Origin: Rubellimicrobium arenae
GTDB lineage: Bacteria > Pseudomonadota > Alphaproteobacteria > Rhodobacterales > Rhodobacteraceae
Reading direction: 5' to 3'
DNA length: 64,000 nt
Assembly (NCBI RefSeq): GCF_017916275.1
Contig: NZ_JAFMST010000006.1
Location: 248,001-312,000 of the forward strand
The position numbers were made by a program, and so were the translations under genes. The notes under the pieces were generated by a model that worked only from the letters and a program-made list of their open reading frames with translations, searched no databases and had not been told where the DNA came from. This document shows positions 1 through 8,462 of this stretch, in pieces. The stretch's first letter is position 1; each line of letters starts with the position of its first letter.

Positions 1-98
1 ATGGTCGCAAGGTACTGATAGAGCAGCTCGCGTGCGGGGGAGTGCGGCAGGGGCTCCGGCGGAACGCGGCCCTCATACCGGTCAAAGTAGTAAGCCAT
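1..98 (-). CDS. Partial CDS, N-terminus of unknown protein
   Basis: An open frame on the minus strand starts at an ATG at 98 and runs off the left edge after 32 codons. The N-terminus reads MAYYFDRYEGRVPPEPLP. An AGGAAG Shine-Dalgarno sits about 5 bases before the ATG. The codons keep the high-GC third positions seen in neighbouring genes. I do not recognise the family from so short a piece. It is divergent from the phosphatase gene at 230, so the 130 bases between them should hold both promoters. Confidence 0.5.
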   Translation of the reverse strand, partial: MAYYFDRYEGRVPPEPLPHSPARELLYQYLAT

Positions 99-229
99 GG
101 ACAGCTTCCTGTGGAGCCCAACGCTTTTGTTCATTGGACAATAGCTTGGAACCACAAGCGGGCCACACTATCAGCCCGCGAGTGCGTTCTCCGCATACCC
201 TTCCGGCTTTCCTCATAGGGACGTCACCT

Positions 230-2224
230 GTGTTCACCATCCGCCAGACCCTGACCGGCCTTTTCCTGCTCCTGGGCCTCGGCCTGTGCGTATCGGTGGC
301 GATCCAGACCTGGACCGCGTTCGAGCAGTATCGGGAAGCCCAGGACCTGACGGTATCCAACCTGGCGAGAGAGCAGCTCTCGCGCGCGGCGGTGGCCGTC
401 GCAGAGGAGAGGACCGAAGCGTATCTGTCCCTGCTGGGGAAAGCGGGGGTCGAGCGGACTGCGACGGAGCTCAGCGGCGCAACCGATGCTGCCTTCGTCG
501 AGGCCGCGGAGACGCTGGCCCGGATCAACGGCGAGACCAGGTCCGCCGTTCTGGAACAGATCGAGCGGACCCTGGACAGCCACCGGAACACAGCGGCCGC
601 AGCCTGGCTCAGGACGAACCGGGAGGCCCGGACTACGGCCGCAGCCGGGCTCTTGGCCGGCTATACGGCGGTGATCGAGGACTTGGTGACCCTCCGGGTC
701 TCCCTGCTGGCGCAGGAACACCCGACGGACGCCGGCACGGCCAACGCCTTCCAGCTCCGGCGTTACACCTCCATCCTGCTTGAAGCCCTCATGCAAAACG
801 AGGCCGTGATCGGCGGCCTTCTGGCGGACCTGCCGCCGGCCGCCGAGCGCGCCGCCTGGGACCAGATCCGCGGCAACTCGGAGCGGGCCGAGCTGGCCTT
901 CGATCTCATCACCAACAGGTCCGCGGTCGAGGATCGGCCACTCCGCCTCGGGCTGGCCTCTCTGACCGTGGCCTATGCCGACCGTTACCGTCCGCTGGAG
1001 CAGGAACTGATCGCGGCGCTCGCCGACCCGGACCCGGCGGGGGACTCCATCGACTCCGAAGCCACCCGCCTGCTCTGGGACACACGGCAGATCACGCGCA
1101 CCGGCGCCGACCTGCAGGAGAGCCTGTTCACCTATTCCCGGGATCGGCTGGCGCAGCAGCAAAGGCGAGCCTCATGGCTGGCGCTTCTCTGGCTGGGCAC
1201 GCTTCTTATCGGCCTCGGCGCCGTCGCGCGGGGTGCGTGGGTGGTGAGCCGCCGGGTCATCCAGCCTTTGGGTTCCTTGCGCGACAGCATGCTTGCTCTG
1301 GCCGGTGGCGACCTCCAGGTGGCTCTGCCCGAGCGCTCCCGCAAGGACGAGGTGGGCGCCATGTCCGATGCCCTGCGGGTCTTCAAGGCCAACGCCATCC
1401 GCCGGGCCAGGCTGCAAGAGGAGCGCGTGGCTCTGCACGAAAAGCTTCAGGCCGCGCACCAGCAGCTCCAGAAGGACCTGGAAGCCGCATCCGCAGTCCA
1501 GCTCTCTCTTCTTCCTGCGGCCGCACGGCTGGGGGGCGTCCGGTTCACCGGGCGGCTCCAGCCGTCTCACTTCATCTCCGGCGACACCTACGACGTCTTG
1601 CGCCAGCCGAACGGACCCGTCCACTTCTTCCTGGCCGACGTGGCTGGGCACGGTGCGGCCGCGGCCCTCGTGTCGGTGGCCTCGCGCTATGCCGCCGCCC
1701 AGGCGATTCTGCAGCGCCGGGCGGGCGACAGCCTCGCCCACACCATGGCCATCCTAAACGACGACTGGCCCGAGCACCTGCCCTACTTCACCGTGATCAT
1801 GGGCGAGTTGCGCCCCGAGGAGGGGCGGGGAAGCCTTGTTCAGGCGGGCCATCCGCCTCCAGTCCTCCTGCGACGCTCCGGAGCCGTCGAGATGATCGGC
1901 GAGGGTGGATTGCCCATAGGGGTCATCCGAGGGGCCAACTTCGATGAGATCGCCTTCGGCTTCGAGCCCGGTGACCGGCTCCTGATCTACTCCGACGGGC
2001 TCAGCGAGGCGGAGAGCCCCGACGGTCAGCCGTTCACGGAAGAGCGTCTACTCGATCTGCTGCGGGGCCGCGTTCATCTGCCCACGGAGGATCTTGTCTC
2101 CGTCGTCACCCAATCAGTCCAGGATTGGCGCAGTTCCGAGACGATGGTGGATGACATGACCCTACTCGTTCTCGAGGCCACCGAAGGTGACGAGGAGGAG
2201 GACTGGCGGGTCGCCGCGGAGTGA
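230..2224 (+). CDS. Membrane HAMP / SpoIIE-type protein serine phosphatase
   Basis: Predicted 664-residue sensor phosphatase. One membrane helix lies at about residues 8-30, then a largely helical region to about 310, a second helix near 313-338, a HAMP domain (about 338-390), a short coiled coil, and a C-terminal PP2C/SpoIIE domain (about 425-650). Metal-site motifs are visible: FISGDTYD, DVAGHGAAAAL, YSDGLSEAESPDG and VDDMTLLVLEA. This is the RsbU/IcfG architecture that dephosphorylates anti-anti-sigma (STAS) proteins in partner-switch pathways. No STAS or anti-sigma gene is next to it, so the target is unknown. The frame is open upstream to about 32, but the GTG at 230 is preferred: AGGGA lies 8 bases before it and the membrane helix follows at once. 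Confidence 0.85.
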   Translation: MFTIRQTLTGLFLLLGLGLCVSVAIQTWTAFEQYREAQDLTVSNLAREQLSRAAVAVAEERTEAYLSLLGKAGVERTATELSGATDAAFVEAAETLARINGETRSAVLEQIERTLDSHRNTAAAAWLRTNREARTTAAAGLLAGYTAVIEDLVTLRVSLLAQEHPTDAGTANAFQLRRYTSILLEALMQNEAVIGGLLADLPPAAERAAWDQIRGNSERAELAFDLITNRSAVEDRPLRLGLASLTVAYADRYRPLEQELIAALADPDPAGDSIDSEATRLLWDTRQITRTGADLQESLFTYSRDRLAQQQRRASWLALLWLGTLLIGLGAVARGAWVVSRRVIQPLGSLRDSMLALAGGDLQVALPERSRKDEVGAMSDALRVFKANAIRRARLQEERVALHEKLQAAHQQLQKDLEAASAVQLSLLPAAARLGGVRFTGRLQPSHFISGDTYDVLRQPNGPVHFFLADVAGHGAAAALVSVASRYAAAQAILQRRAGDSLAHTMAILNDDWPEHLPYFTVIMGELRPEEGRGSLVQAGHPPPVLLRRSGAVEMIGEGGLPIGVIRGANFDEIAFGFEPGDRLLIYSDGLSEAESPDGQPFTEERLLDLLRGRVHLPTEDLVSVVTQSVQDWRSSETMVDDMTLLVLEATEGDEEEDWRVAAE

Positions 2225-2748
2225 GAGGATCTGGTACTACGGCCGGCAACAATCGGAGGTCCAGTGCTCGGGGCGATCTACCCGTGCTTCATAAGGGAGC
2301 GTTACTAAACAGTCACCCTGAGGAGCGGGACCGTCGGGGAATGGCCGGGACGCATCAGCGGCACCAGTATTTCCCCCAACCCGGGTTAGGGGGGCGCTTA
2401 CGAGTCACAAACAGGGACTCGACCTTCCAGCAACTCACTTTTGATGGTATTTACCTTGGTATCTCAGTTGATCTTCAGACTAAAGGTCTGATAAATCTGA
2501 ATATTTGGGTCCCTTCTGCGGCACCACGCCAACTCAAGCAGCCTCGTTGAACCGGCTCCTAAGAGTGAGCTCTCGCTCTCAGGTCCACGATCTGTGTAAT
2601 TCACCTCGAACAGTACGGCATAAGGAATTGATGTCAGGCATCGGTCTGACGGCGGTCTGGTCAGCCTTTTCGCTGAACGTCGCAGCGCCTTGCAGATGCG
2701 CCGAATGCTCTGAGTGGACAAACGGCGGCTTTGCCCCAACTCAGGCGC
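2225..2748. other. Gene-poor gap with lower GC and a tRNA-3'-end-like fragment
   Basis: No supported gene in this stretch. The middle (about 2280-2620) is visibly less GC-rich than its surroundings. It contains CCCTTCTGCGGCACCA at 2511-2526, which looks like the T-arm/acceptor/CCA end of a tRNA, preceded by a small stem-loop at 2475-2491. No 5' half of a tRNA is present. See the findings for the attachment-scar reading. Confidence 0.4.
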
Positions 2749-3018
2749 ATGAGCCGCGAGATCGTAAACCTGACCTGCGCCGAGCTACCTGGGACCGAGA
2801 AGGTGCCGGGGCCTGAGGGCACCGACCTCTGGACCGCCGCGCACGAGCCGTTTGCCCGAGTGGGCGAGCAGGTGGAGGTGCGAGAGGATGGCCGCTGGGC
2901 CGAGGTGCCGACCAGCGATCTCCAAGTATTGCGGACGCGGATCGTCGCGGCGTACGAGACCTTGCGCGCCTCGCTTCCACCTGAGGTCCAACCCACCCTG
3001 GACCGGACCAGCGGCTGA
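2749..3018 (+). CDS. Hypothetical protein, 89 aa
   Basis: A small open frame starting MSREIVNLTCAELPGTE. It is acidic and soluble, with no membrane segment or signal peptide, and ends in a helical stretch (VLRTRIVAAYETLRASLPPEV). Third codon positions are strongly GC, as expected of a real gene here, but there is no clear Shine-Dalgarno before the ATG and no family I recognise. It stands alone between two gaps, so it could be a real orphan or chance coding. Confidence 0.35.
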   Translation: MSREIVNLTCAELPGTEKVPGPEGTDLWTAAHEPFARVGEQVEVREDGRWAEVPTSDLQVLRTRIVAAYETLRASLPPEVQPTLDRTSG

Positions 3019-3382
3019 CCTTGCCAGCACGGCGCACAGGGGTCGTGGTCCGAGCTTGGCGCGGGACGTGTTCAGCGCGTGCAAGGGAGGGGGAGCCCTC
3101 AAGGGCCCAGCGCAAACACGGTGATGATGGACATCATCGTCAAGTCTCCTCCGTGGTGGGAGGACCGCGTCCCGGACGCGCCCCTGCTCGTGGCCGTGCT
3201 TGCCAGAGCGGACGGGCAACCCGTCCGTGGCTGGAAAGATCGTCTCCTCTTGCTGGGTGCTCGAAGGTTGCTGTCAGGCTGGAAGAGGCTCTCGGGTCAG
3301 ACCATGCATCCGCAGGCGCCATGTATGCACCACGCGGAATCCGGCATCCACGCGCTCGACGCAGCCATTATCCGTTGCCGCA
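3019..3382. other. Gap, nothing recognised
   Basis: Several overlapping frames are open here only because the GC content is high. None has a Shine-Dalgarno together with a recognisable protein sequence. Confidence 0.4.
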
Positions 3383-3793
3383 TCAGAGTTGCGCCCCGCG
3401 TGCGGCCCAGGCCGCCATCTCGCCGTCGGGGATCGTCAAGGTCACTCGCCAACGGTCGGTGCGACGCAGGAGGTAGACGTGCTCCCACTCTGCCACCACG
3501 ACGCCGCCTTCGCCATGCATCTGGTACGCCACCCGAGCCTCGGCGACCTGCGGAAAGAGCTCGGCTGCGGATAGCAGGCGGCCCTCAGGACGAACGACAC
3601 CCTGTTGACGGTAGAAGTCCATTAGCGTCGCGCAGTGGTCCCGGAAGGTTTGCCGGTCCATGGCGAAGTTTCCGGCCGGGGAGGGAAACAGCCCGACCGG
3701 TTCCCACAGGTCGCAGACCGCATCGGCGTCCCATCGCGCGAAGGCATCGACATAGCTGTCGAAGAACGCCCCGATCTCATTGTGCAGACTCAA
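3383..3793 (-). CDS. NTF2-like / SnoaL-like domain protein
   Basis: A 136-residue protein with the pattern of a DUF4440/SnoaL-like cone fold: the N-terminal helix IGAFFDSYVDAFARWDADAV, then a WEPVGLFPSPAG segment, and a C-terminal sheet region with VVAEWEHVYLLRRTDRWRVTLTIPDGE. Such proteins are small polyketide-cyclase-like enzymes or binding proteins, and the substrate cannot be told from sequence. No signal peptide, so cytoplasmic. It is followed on the same strand by nothing close and lies next to the SemiSWEET gene, which is also on the minus strand. Confidence 0.75.
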   Translation of the reverse strand: MSLHNEIGAFFDSYVDAFARWDADAVCDLWEPVGLFPSPAGNFAMDRQTFRDHCATLMDFYRQQGVVRPEGRLLSAAELFPQVAEARVAYQMHGEGGVVVAEWEHVYLLRRTDRWRVTLTIPDGEMAAWAARGAQL

Positions 3794-3885
3794 GACAGAT
3801 CTCCCTGTTCGCTTGGGGCCTCCGCCCTCTCAGGCCGCCGCCTCCCCCCACAGGCAGGAGGTCCCGGCCCGGAGCCGTGGCCCGG

Positions 3886-4164
3886 TCAGCCCGTGACATT
3901 ACGAGTGGACAGCAGGTTTCGCATCTTGACCCACAGGATCGCGCCGACCAGCAGGAAGGTGACGCCGTTGCCCAGCCAGATCGCCAAAGCGTCCCGCCAG
4001 ACGCCGTAGATGATCCAAAGGCTTGTTCCGGTCATGAGCATGAGGAGCGTCGCCAAGCTGAAATCCTGGGCGCTGCGCGTGCGCCAGGTTCGCACGACCT
4101 GCGGCAGGAACGAGAATGTCGCCAAGGCACTGGCCGCGAGGCCCAGATACTCGATGCCGTCCAC
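3886..4164 (-). CDS. SemiSWEET-family sugar transporter
   Basis: A 92-residue protein with three membrane helices. The first carries the MtN3/PQ-loop signature FSFLPQVVRTWRTRSAQDFS, and the second and third are LATLLMLMTGTSLWIIYGVW and AIWLGNGVTFLLVGAILWVKM. Bacterial SemiSWEETs are half-size homologues of eukaryotic SWEETs that work as dimers to let sugars cross the inner membrane. The GTG at 4164 is chosen because GGGAGA lies 7 bases upstream and the mature family begins right there; the frame upstream is open but unlike the family. Confidence 0.85.
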   Translation of the reverse strand: MDGIEYLGLAASALATFSFLPQVVRTWRTRSAQDFSLATLLMLMTGTSLWIIYGVWRDALAIWLGNGVTFLLVGAILWVKMRNLLSTRNVTG

Positions 4165-4438
4165 GCCGCGTCTCCCGGATAGCGGGCCTCCGCAACCGCG
4201 CGGACCAGGCCTGTTCGGGCGGGACATAGGGGCGGGGGCCATGGGCCGCCAGTCCGCACCGTCGGGACATGCGGTGTGATGGACGACAGTCCCCCGCGTC
4301 GTGCCGCCTGGTGTGGTCGGCCAGCCACGCGGCATCACCCTGCCATTGCGCGATACCCTGTCGCGGCGCGAGGGGGACGAATGATGCGGACATCCCGGTC
4401 TTGCCCGTCCGCTGGTCGCCGCTCATGGCGGATTTTGC

Positions 4439-4843
4439 CTATCCCAAGCTGTCCAGGAGCGTCGTGAGCAGCGCCCGACGGCGGCGCAACTCGCTCCGAT
4501 GCGCGGCCGACAGGGTGTCCAGCAACGCCTTGGCCCTGGTGCTCAGCTTCACGACCCGCCGCCGGCCGTCCTCCTCCGAGCCGTGCCTTTCGACCATGCC
4601 GATCGTCTCCAGCCGCGAGACGAGGCCGCTGGCGCTGTGCGGGCGCAAAAGAAGCGTTTCGGCCAGGTTTCCGACCGTCATCTGCTGTCCGTCGGCGCCC
4701 CGGATCGCAAGCAGCGCCTGATACTGCTGCGGCGAGAGCCCCTGCGAGAGAGCGGCGGCCTCGCTGAACTGCAGGAACTGCCGCAACTCCCGCCGGAAGG
4801 TGGCGAGGGTGCGGAAATCGGAGTCGCTGATCGGCTCGTCCAT
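4439..4843 (-). CDS. MarR-family transcriptional regulator
   Basis: A 134-residue winged-helix regulator. The recognition region is TVGNLAETLLLRPHSASGLV (about residues 60-80), followed by the wing MVERHGSEEDGRRRVVKLST. The flanking helices form the usual dimer interface. AGGAGA lies 5 bases before the ATG. It is divergent from the ClC channel gene, and a perfect 8-base inverted repeat sits between the two starts (4929-4947), so it probably controls its own promoter and the channel. The ligand is unknown. Confidence 0.9.
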   Translation of the reverse strand: MDEPISDSDFRTLATFRRELRQFLQFSEAAALSQGLSPQQYQALLAIRGADGQQMTVGNLAETLLLRPHSASGLVSRLETIGMVERHGSEEDGRRRVVKLSTRAKALLDTLSAAHRSELRRRRALLTTLLDSLG

Positions 4844-4928
4844 GCGCGTCTCCTGAAGGCGCGGTTCGGTGCGGCCCGCCAATACACTGTCGCCCCCCAC
4901 CCACGAAAGCCTGCGTCCCGAGTTGCTT

Positions 4929-4947
4929 TATATCGCTCTGCGATATA
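4929..4947. promoter_or_regulatory. Perfect palindrome, probable MarR operator
   Basis: TATATCGCTCTGCGATATA: 8-base arms with a 3-base spacer, in the 136-base gap between the divergent MarR gene and the ClC gene and 33 bases before the ClC start. The AT-rich arms stand out from the GC-rich surroundings. Size and position fit a MarR-dimer operator; that this protein binds it is inference. Confidence 0.75.
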
Positions 4948-4979
4948 ACAGCCGGCGGTATCCGCTTCGAGGGTCCCCC

Positions 4980-6785
4980 ATGCTTCCGTCCCGCAGCCCC
5001 GCCTTTCCTGCCCGTCTGGGCGATCACAGCGCCGACCGCCGCATGGTCATGCTCTCGGCCATGGCGCTCGTCGTGGGCTCGGGCGCCGCTCTCGGGGCCT
5101 GGGTCCTGCTGCGCCTGATCGCCCTGTGCACGAACGTCTTCTGGTTCGGGCGCCTGTCGGTTGCCGAGGTCGAGATCGCGGACGCCTCGGTCGGGCTCCT
5201 TGCTCTGGTCCTCCCGGTCATCGGCGCTCTGATCATCGGCCTGATGGCCCGCTTCGGCTCCGACAAGATCCGGGGGCACGGCATCCCCGAGGCCATGGAG
5301 GCCATCCTCTACGGCGAGAGCCGGTTGTCGCCCAAGGTGGCAGTCCTGAAGCCCCTGTCGTCGGCCATCTCGATCGGGAGCGGGGGGCCCTTCGGCGCCG
5401 AAGGCCCCATCATCATGACCGGTGGCGCCATCGGCTCTCTTTTCGCCCAGTGCTTCCACCTGAGCGCAGCCGAACGGAAGACGCTCCTTGTGGCCGGAGC
5501 CGCGGGAGGCATGACGGCGATCTTCGGGACGCCCCTGGCTGCGATCCTCCTGGCCGTCGAGGTGCTGCTCTTCGAGTGGAAGCCACGAAGCCTGCTGCCG
5601 GTCATCGTGGCCGTCCTGGTCTCGCTGGCATGGCGCGCGACCTGGATCGGTGTCGGTCCCCTGTTCCCGACGACGGCGAGCCTTCCGGACAGCCCCTGGA
5701 CGCTTCCCGGAGCGGCTGCCCTGGGGCTCCTCGTCGGGCTGCTCTCGGTCGTGCTGACGGCTGCCCTCTACGCGATCGAGGACGCCTTCCATCGCCTCCC
5801 CGTCCACTGGATGTGGTGGCCTGCGCTCGGGGCCGTCGCCGTCGGGCTTGGGGGGCTGATCGATCCGCGTGTCCTGGGAGCAGGCTACGCCAACATCCAC
5901 ATGATGCTGGCGGGCACATCGACCACGGACGCCATTCTGCTCCTGCTGGTGGTCAAGGCTGCGGTCTGGCTCCTGGCGCTCGGTTCGGGCACATCGGGGG
6001 GCGTGCTGGCCCCGCTCCTGATCCTTGGAGGAGCACTTGGATGGCTCAGCGGGAGGATGCTGCCGGGGAGCGAGGGGTTCTGGGCGATGATCGGGATGGC
6101 GGGGATCATGAGCAGCGGGATGCGGGCTCCGCTGACCGGCATCCTCTTCGCCGCCGAAGCGACCGGGCGGTTCGACGCCCTGGCCGTCATGCTGGCCTGC
6201 TCGGCCGCGGCCTTCGGCGTCAGCGTGCTCCTGAGCCACCGGTCCATCCTGACGGAGAAGATTGCCCGCCGCGGGCGTCATCTGCTGCAGGAGTACGGCG
6301 TCGATCCCCTGGATCTCCTGCAGGCCCAGGCGGTGATGACGCCCGGGCCCGAGACGTTGCCGGGGACCATGACCACCTCGGCCGCAGTCGAGTTCTTTGC
6401 CCGGGACGCCCGCCACCGCAGCTATCCCGTGGTGGACGAAGCGGGTCGCCTTCTCGGTCTCGCTTCGCGCACCGACGCGCTGGGCTGGCGGCAGGGCGTC
6501 GGTGACCCCGGCGCCACCTTGGTGGAGACACTGTCCGACCGCGCCTACCCAGTGGTCCACCCCGATGCGACCTGCAGCGCAGTGGCGGACCTGGCCGTGC
6601 AGTCGGGGGTGGGCCGCATCCCGGTCGTTTCCCCGACCGACGGGCGCGTGCTGGGCGTCATCACGCGGCAGGACCTCCTGCGGGCCCGTCTGGACTCGCG
6701 GCGCCAGGACAGCCATCGCAGCCGCACACGCCTTCTTCGGGCCTTCCCCGGCCCGTCATCCCGAGACGGAGCCGTCCCAAGTTGA
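4980..6785 (+). CDS. ClC-family chloride channel/antiporter with CBS pair
   Basis: A 601-residue ClC protein. Membrane helices span about residues 20-425, with the selectivity motifs GHGIPE and GSGGPFGAEGP (about residues 132-142, including the gating glutamate) and the C-terminal filter region GSGTSGGVLAPLLILGGALG. Two CBS domains follow (about 440-585). ClC proteins move chloride, often in exchange for protons, and help in extreme acid resistance; CBS pairs sense nucleotides. The ATG at 4980 gives a normal N-terminus. Its stop overlaps the start of the HPP/CBS gene. The MarR operator upstream suggests induction by a small ligand. Confidence 0.92.
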   Translation: MLPSRSPAFPARLGDHSADRRMVMLSAMALVVGSGAALGAWVLLRLIALCTNVFWFGRLSVAEVEIADASVGLLALVLPVIGALIIGLMARFGSDKIRGHGIPEAMEAILYGESRLSPKVAVLKPLSSAISIGSGGPFGAEGPIIMTGGAIGSLFAQCFHLSAAERKTLLVAGAAGGMTAIFGTPLAAILLAVEVLLFEWKPRSLLPVIVAVLVSLAWRATWIGVGPLFPTTASLPDSPWTLPGAAALGLLVGLLSVVLTAALYAIEDAFHRLPVHWMWWPALGAVAVGLGGLIDPRVLGAGYANIHMMLAGTSTTDAILLLLVVKAAVWLLALGSGTSGGVLAPLLILGGALGWLSGRMLPGSEGFWAMIGMAGIMSSGMRAPLTGILFAAEATGRFDALAVMLACSAAAFGVSVLLSHRSILTEKIARRGRHLLQEYGVDPLDLLQAQAVMTPGPETLPGTMTTSAAVEFFARDARHRSYPVVDEAGRLLGLASRTDALGWRQGVGDPGATLVETLSDRAYPVVHPDATCSAVADLAVQSGVGRIPVVSPTDGRVLGVITRQDLLRARLDSRRQDSHRSRTRLLRAFPGPSSRDGAVPS

Positions 6786-7975
6786 CTTCACGCCAGCCTT
6801 CCTTTCTGCGGCACGCCGCGCGAGCACTGGGCCCCGCCATCGCCGGCGTGCCTCCGACCGAAGCCTTGCGCGCCGGGGTCGGAGCGCTGGTCGGCCTGGG
6901 CCTCGCAGGCCTGCTCGTGCTCTCGCCGGCGGTGGACCTCCGGCTGGGGCTTTACCTGATCGCGCCGTTCGGGGCGACGTCGGTACTGATCTTCGCCGTG
7001 CCGAACAGTCCTCTGGCCCAGCCCTGGTCGGCGGTGGTCGGAAACACGCTTGCGGCGGTCGTGGGCGTGGCGGTCGTGCTGCTCGTCGCCGATCCGATCC
7101 TTCGCATCGCGCTCTCGGTCGGTCTGTCGATCATCGTCCTGATCCTGGCGCGGGCCGTCCACCCGCCTGCAGGGGCCGTGGCCATGACGGCCGCGATGAA
7201 CCCCGACGCGATCCACGAACTGGGCTTCCGCTTTGCGCTGGCCCCCGTCGCGCTCGGCTCCGCGCTGCTGGTCGCCATCGCCATCGCCTACGCTCACCTG
7301 ACAGGGCGGCGCTATCCGTTCCGCCATTTCGACGACGAGGGCGCGCACCATACGGCCGACCCTCCGGCGGTGGAACGCCTGGGCCTGAGCGAAGAGGAGC
7401 TCACGGACATTCTCCGGCGGTACCGGCAGTCGCTCAACCTCGGTGTCGAAGACCTCGCGCGCCTGATCGGCGCGGCCGAGATGCAGGCGGCGCGCCACCA
7501 ACCCAACCCGCTCACGGCGGCGGACATCATGTCACGGGACCTCGTCACGGTTCATCCCGACACACCGCTTTCCGAGGTCGCCGACCTGTTCCGCCTCCAC
7601 GCCTTCACGTCCCTGCCTGTCGTGGATGACGAGGACCGGTTCCTCGGGGTGATTTTCCAGTTGCACCTGATCCGCCGCGCCCGGGAGGACGCCCTGCGTC
7701 TGAAGCTCGGCTTCGCCGCCGCCATGGCGCGCCTTGTCGACCCGCGGCGGAGCACGCCGGTCCGAGCCGCCGACATCATGGCGACGGGGATGTCGCGCGT
7801 GGCCCCGACGACCCCCGTCAGCGCACTCCTGCCCCTCCTGGCGGAGAACGAATCCGACGCCGTCCCGGTCATGACGCAGGACCGGACCATCGTCGGCATC
7901 GTCACCCAGACCGACCTGATCGCCGCCCTGGCGCGACAGCACCTCCGGATGTCCCTGGCGGGCCAGACGGCCTGA
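6782..7975 (+). CDS. HPP-family membrane protein with two CBS domains
   Basis: A 397-residue protein. The N-terminal HPP domain (about residues 25-170) has four membrane helices and the defining HPPAGAVA motif, here in ARAVHPPAGAVAMTAAMNP. The C-terminal half has two CBS domains (about 245-300 and 328-385, each starting AADIM). HPP proteins are integral membrane proteins of poorly known function; some cyanobacterial members take part in nitrite transport. The start is a TTG in the 4-base overlap TTGA with the channel gene, so the two are translationally coupled and probably work together. Confidence 0.85.
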   Translation: MTSRQPSFLRHAARALGPAIAGVPPTEALRAGVGALVGLGLAGLLVLSPAVDLRLGLYLIAPFGATSVLIFAVPNSPLAQPWSAVVGNTLAAVVGVAVVLLVADPILRIALSVGLSIIVLILARAVHPPAGAVAMTAAMNPDAIHELGFRFALAPVALGSALLVAIAIAYAHLTGRRYPFRHFDDEGAHHTADPPAVERLGLSEEELTDILRRYRQSLNLGVEDLARLIGAAEMQAARHQPNPLTAADIMSRDLVTVHPDTPLSEVADLFRLHAFTSLPVVDDEDRFLGVIFQLHLIRRAREDALRLKLGFAAAMARLVDPRRSTPVRAADIMATGMSRVAPTTPVSALLPLLAENESDAVPVMTQDRTIVGIVTQTDLIAALARQHLRMSLAGQTA

Positions 7976-8462
7976 CCGGCGCCAAGGTCCACTTCGGATC
8001 GGACCCGGGCGACCGGGCAAGGCGGAAGCGTCGCGCGGGACATCGCCTTGCATGTGGGATCCTGGCCCGGGGCCATCAGTATGGAAGGGGGCCCGTCGTT
8101 TTGCGGCCGACGGGCCCATATCCGATCATTCCCTCTTGGGAAGAGAACTCGAACGGCCGGGGTTCTGAGGGCAGCGGCACTCTCCGGCTAACCCGCCGCA
8201 GCACGTGCTCACGGCTGCCCATGCCGGGTAGCAGGACATCGCGGCCAATCTTGGGCAGGGCCGAGGCGATCAGGTGAAGCAGCACAGGTCCAGGGCGTCC
8301 TTGCAATGCGAATCCGCCCACGTCACCGACGCCCATCCGGTCGACCTGCGTGACAGAAAGAACCTGCAAGCCCGTCCCATCCCCCACCAGGATAAGCGAA
8401 CCAACTCTGGATCATGACGTTGGGCTCTGCGCGACGGATGGAATCGCGTCAAAGGAGCGGGC
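7976..8462. other. Intergenic region with a GC-rich hairpin and a weak ORF
   Basis: No well-supported gene. A minus-strand frame at 8076-8387 (103 codons from a GTG) reads fairly protein-like in its middle (LLHLIASALPKIGRDVLLPG) but has no Shine-Dalgarno and no family I know. Its 3' end overlaps the hairpin at 8089-8117. Confidence 0.35.
8089..8117. terminator. Strong GC hairpin downstream of the ClC-HPP unit
   Basis: Perfect 10-base arms GGGCCCGTCG / CGACGGGCCC around a 9-base loop, about 115 bases after the HPP gene stop. There is no U-run on either side, so it may be a Rho-assisted terminator or a 3' mRNA stabiliser rather than a classic intrinsic terminator. Confidence 0.4.

Noticed and set aside
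2475-2526. A functional tRNA gene
   Set aside because: No 5' acceptor strand or D-arm, and the T-stem does not pair.
4335-6716. 793-codon open frame antisense to the ClC gene
   Set aside because: Its sequence is Arg/Gly/Pro/His-rich without domain pattern, as expected of the reverse frame of a high-GC gene.
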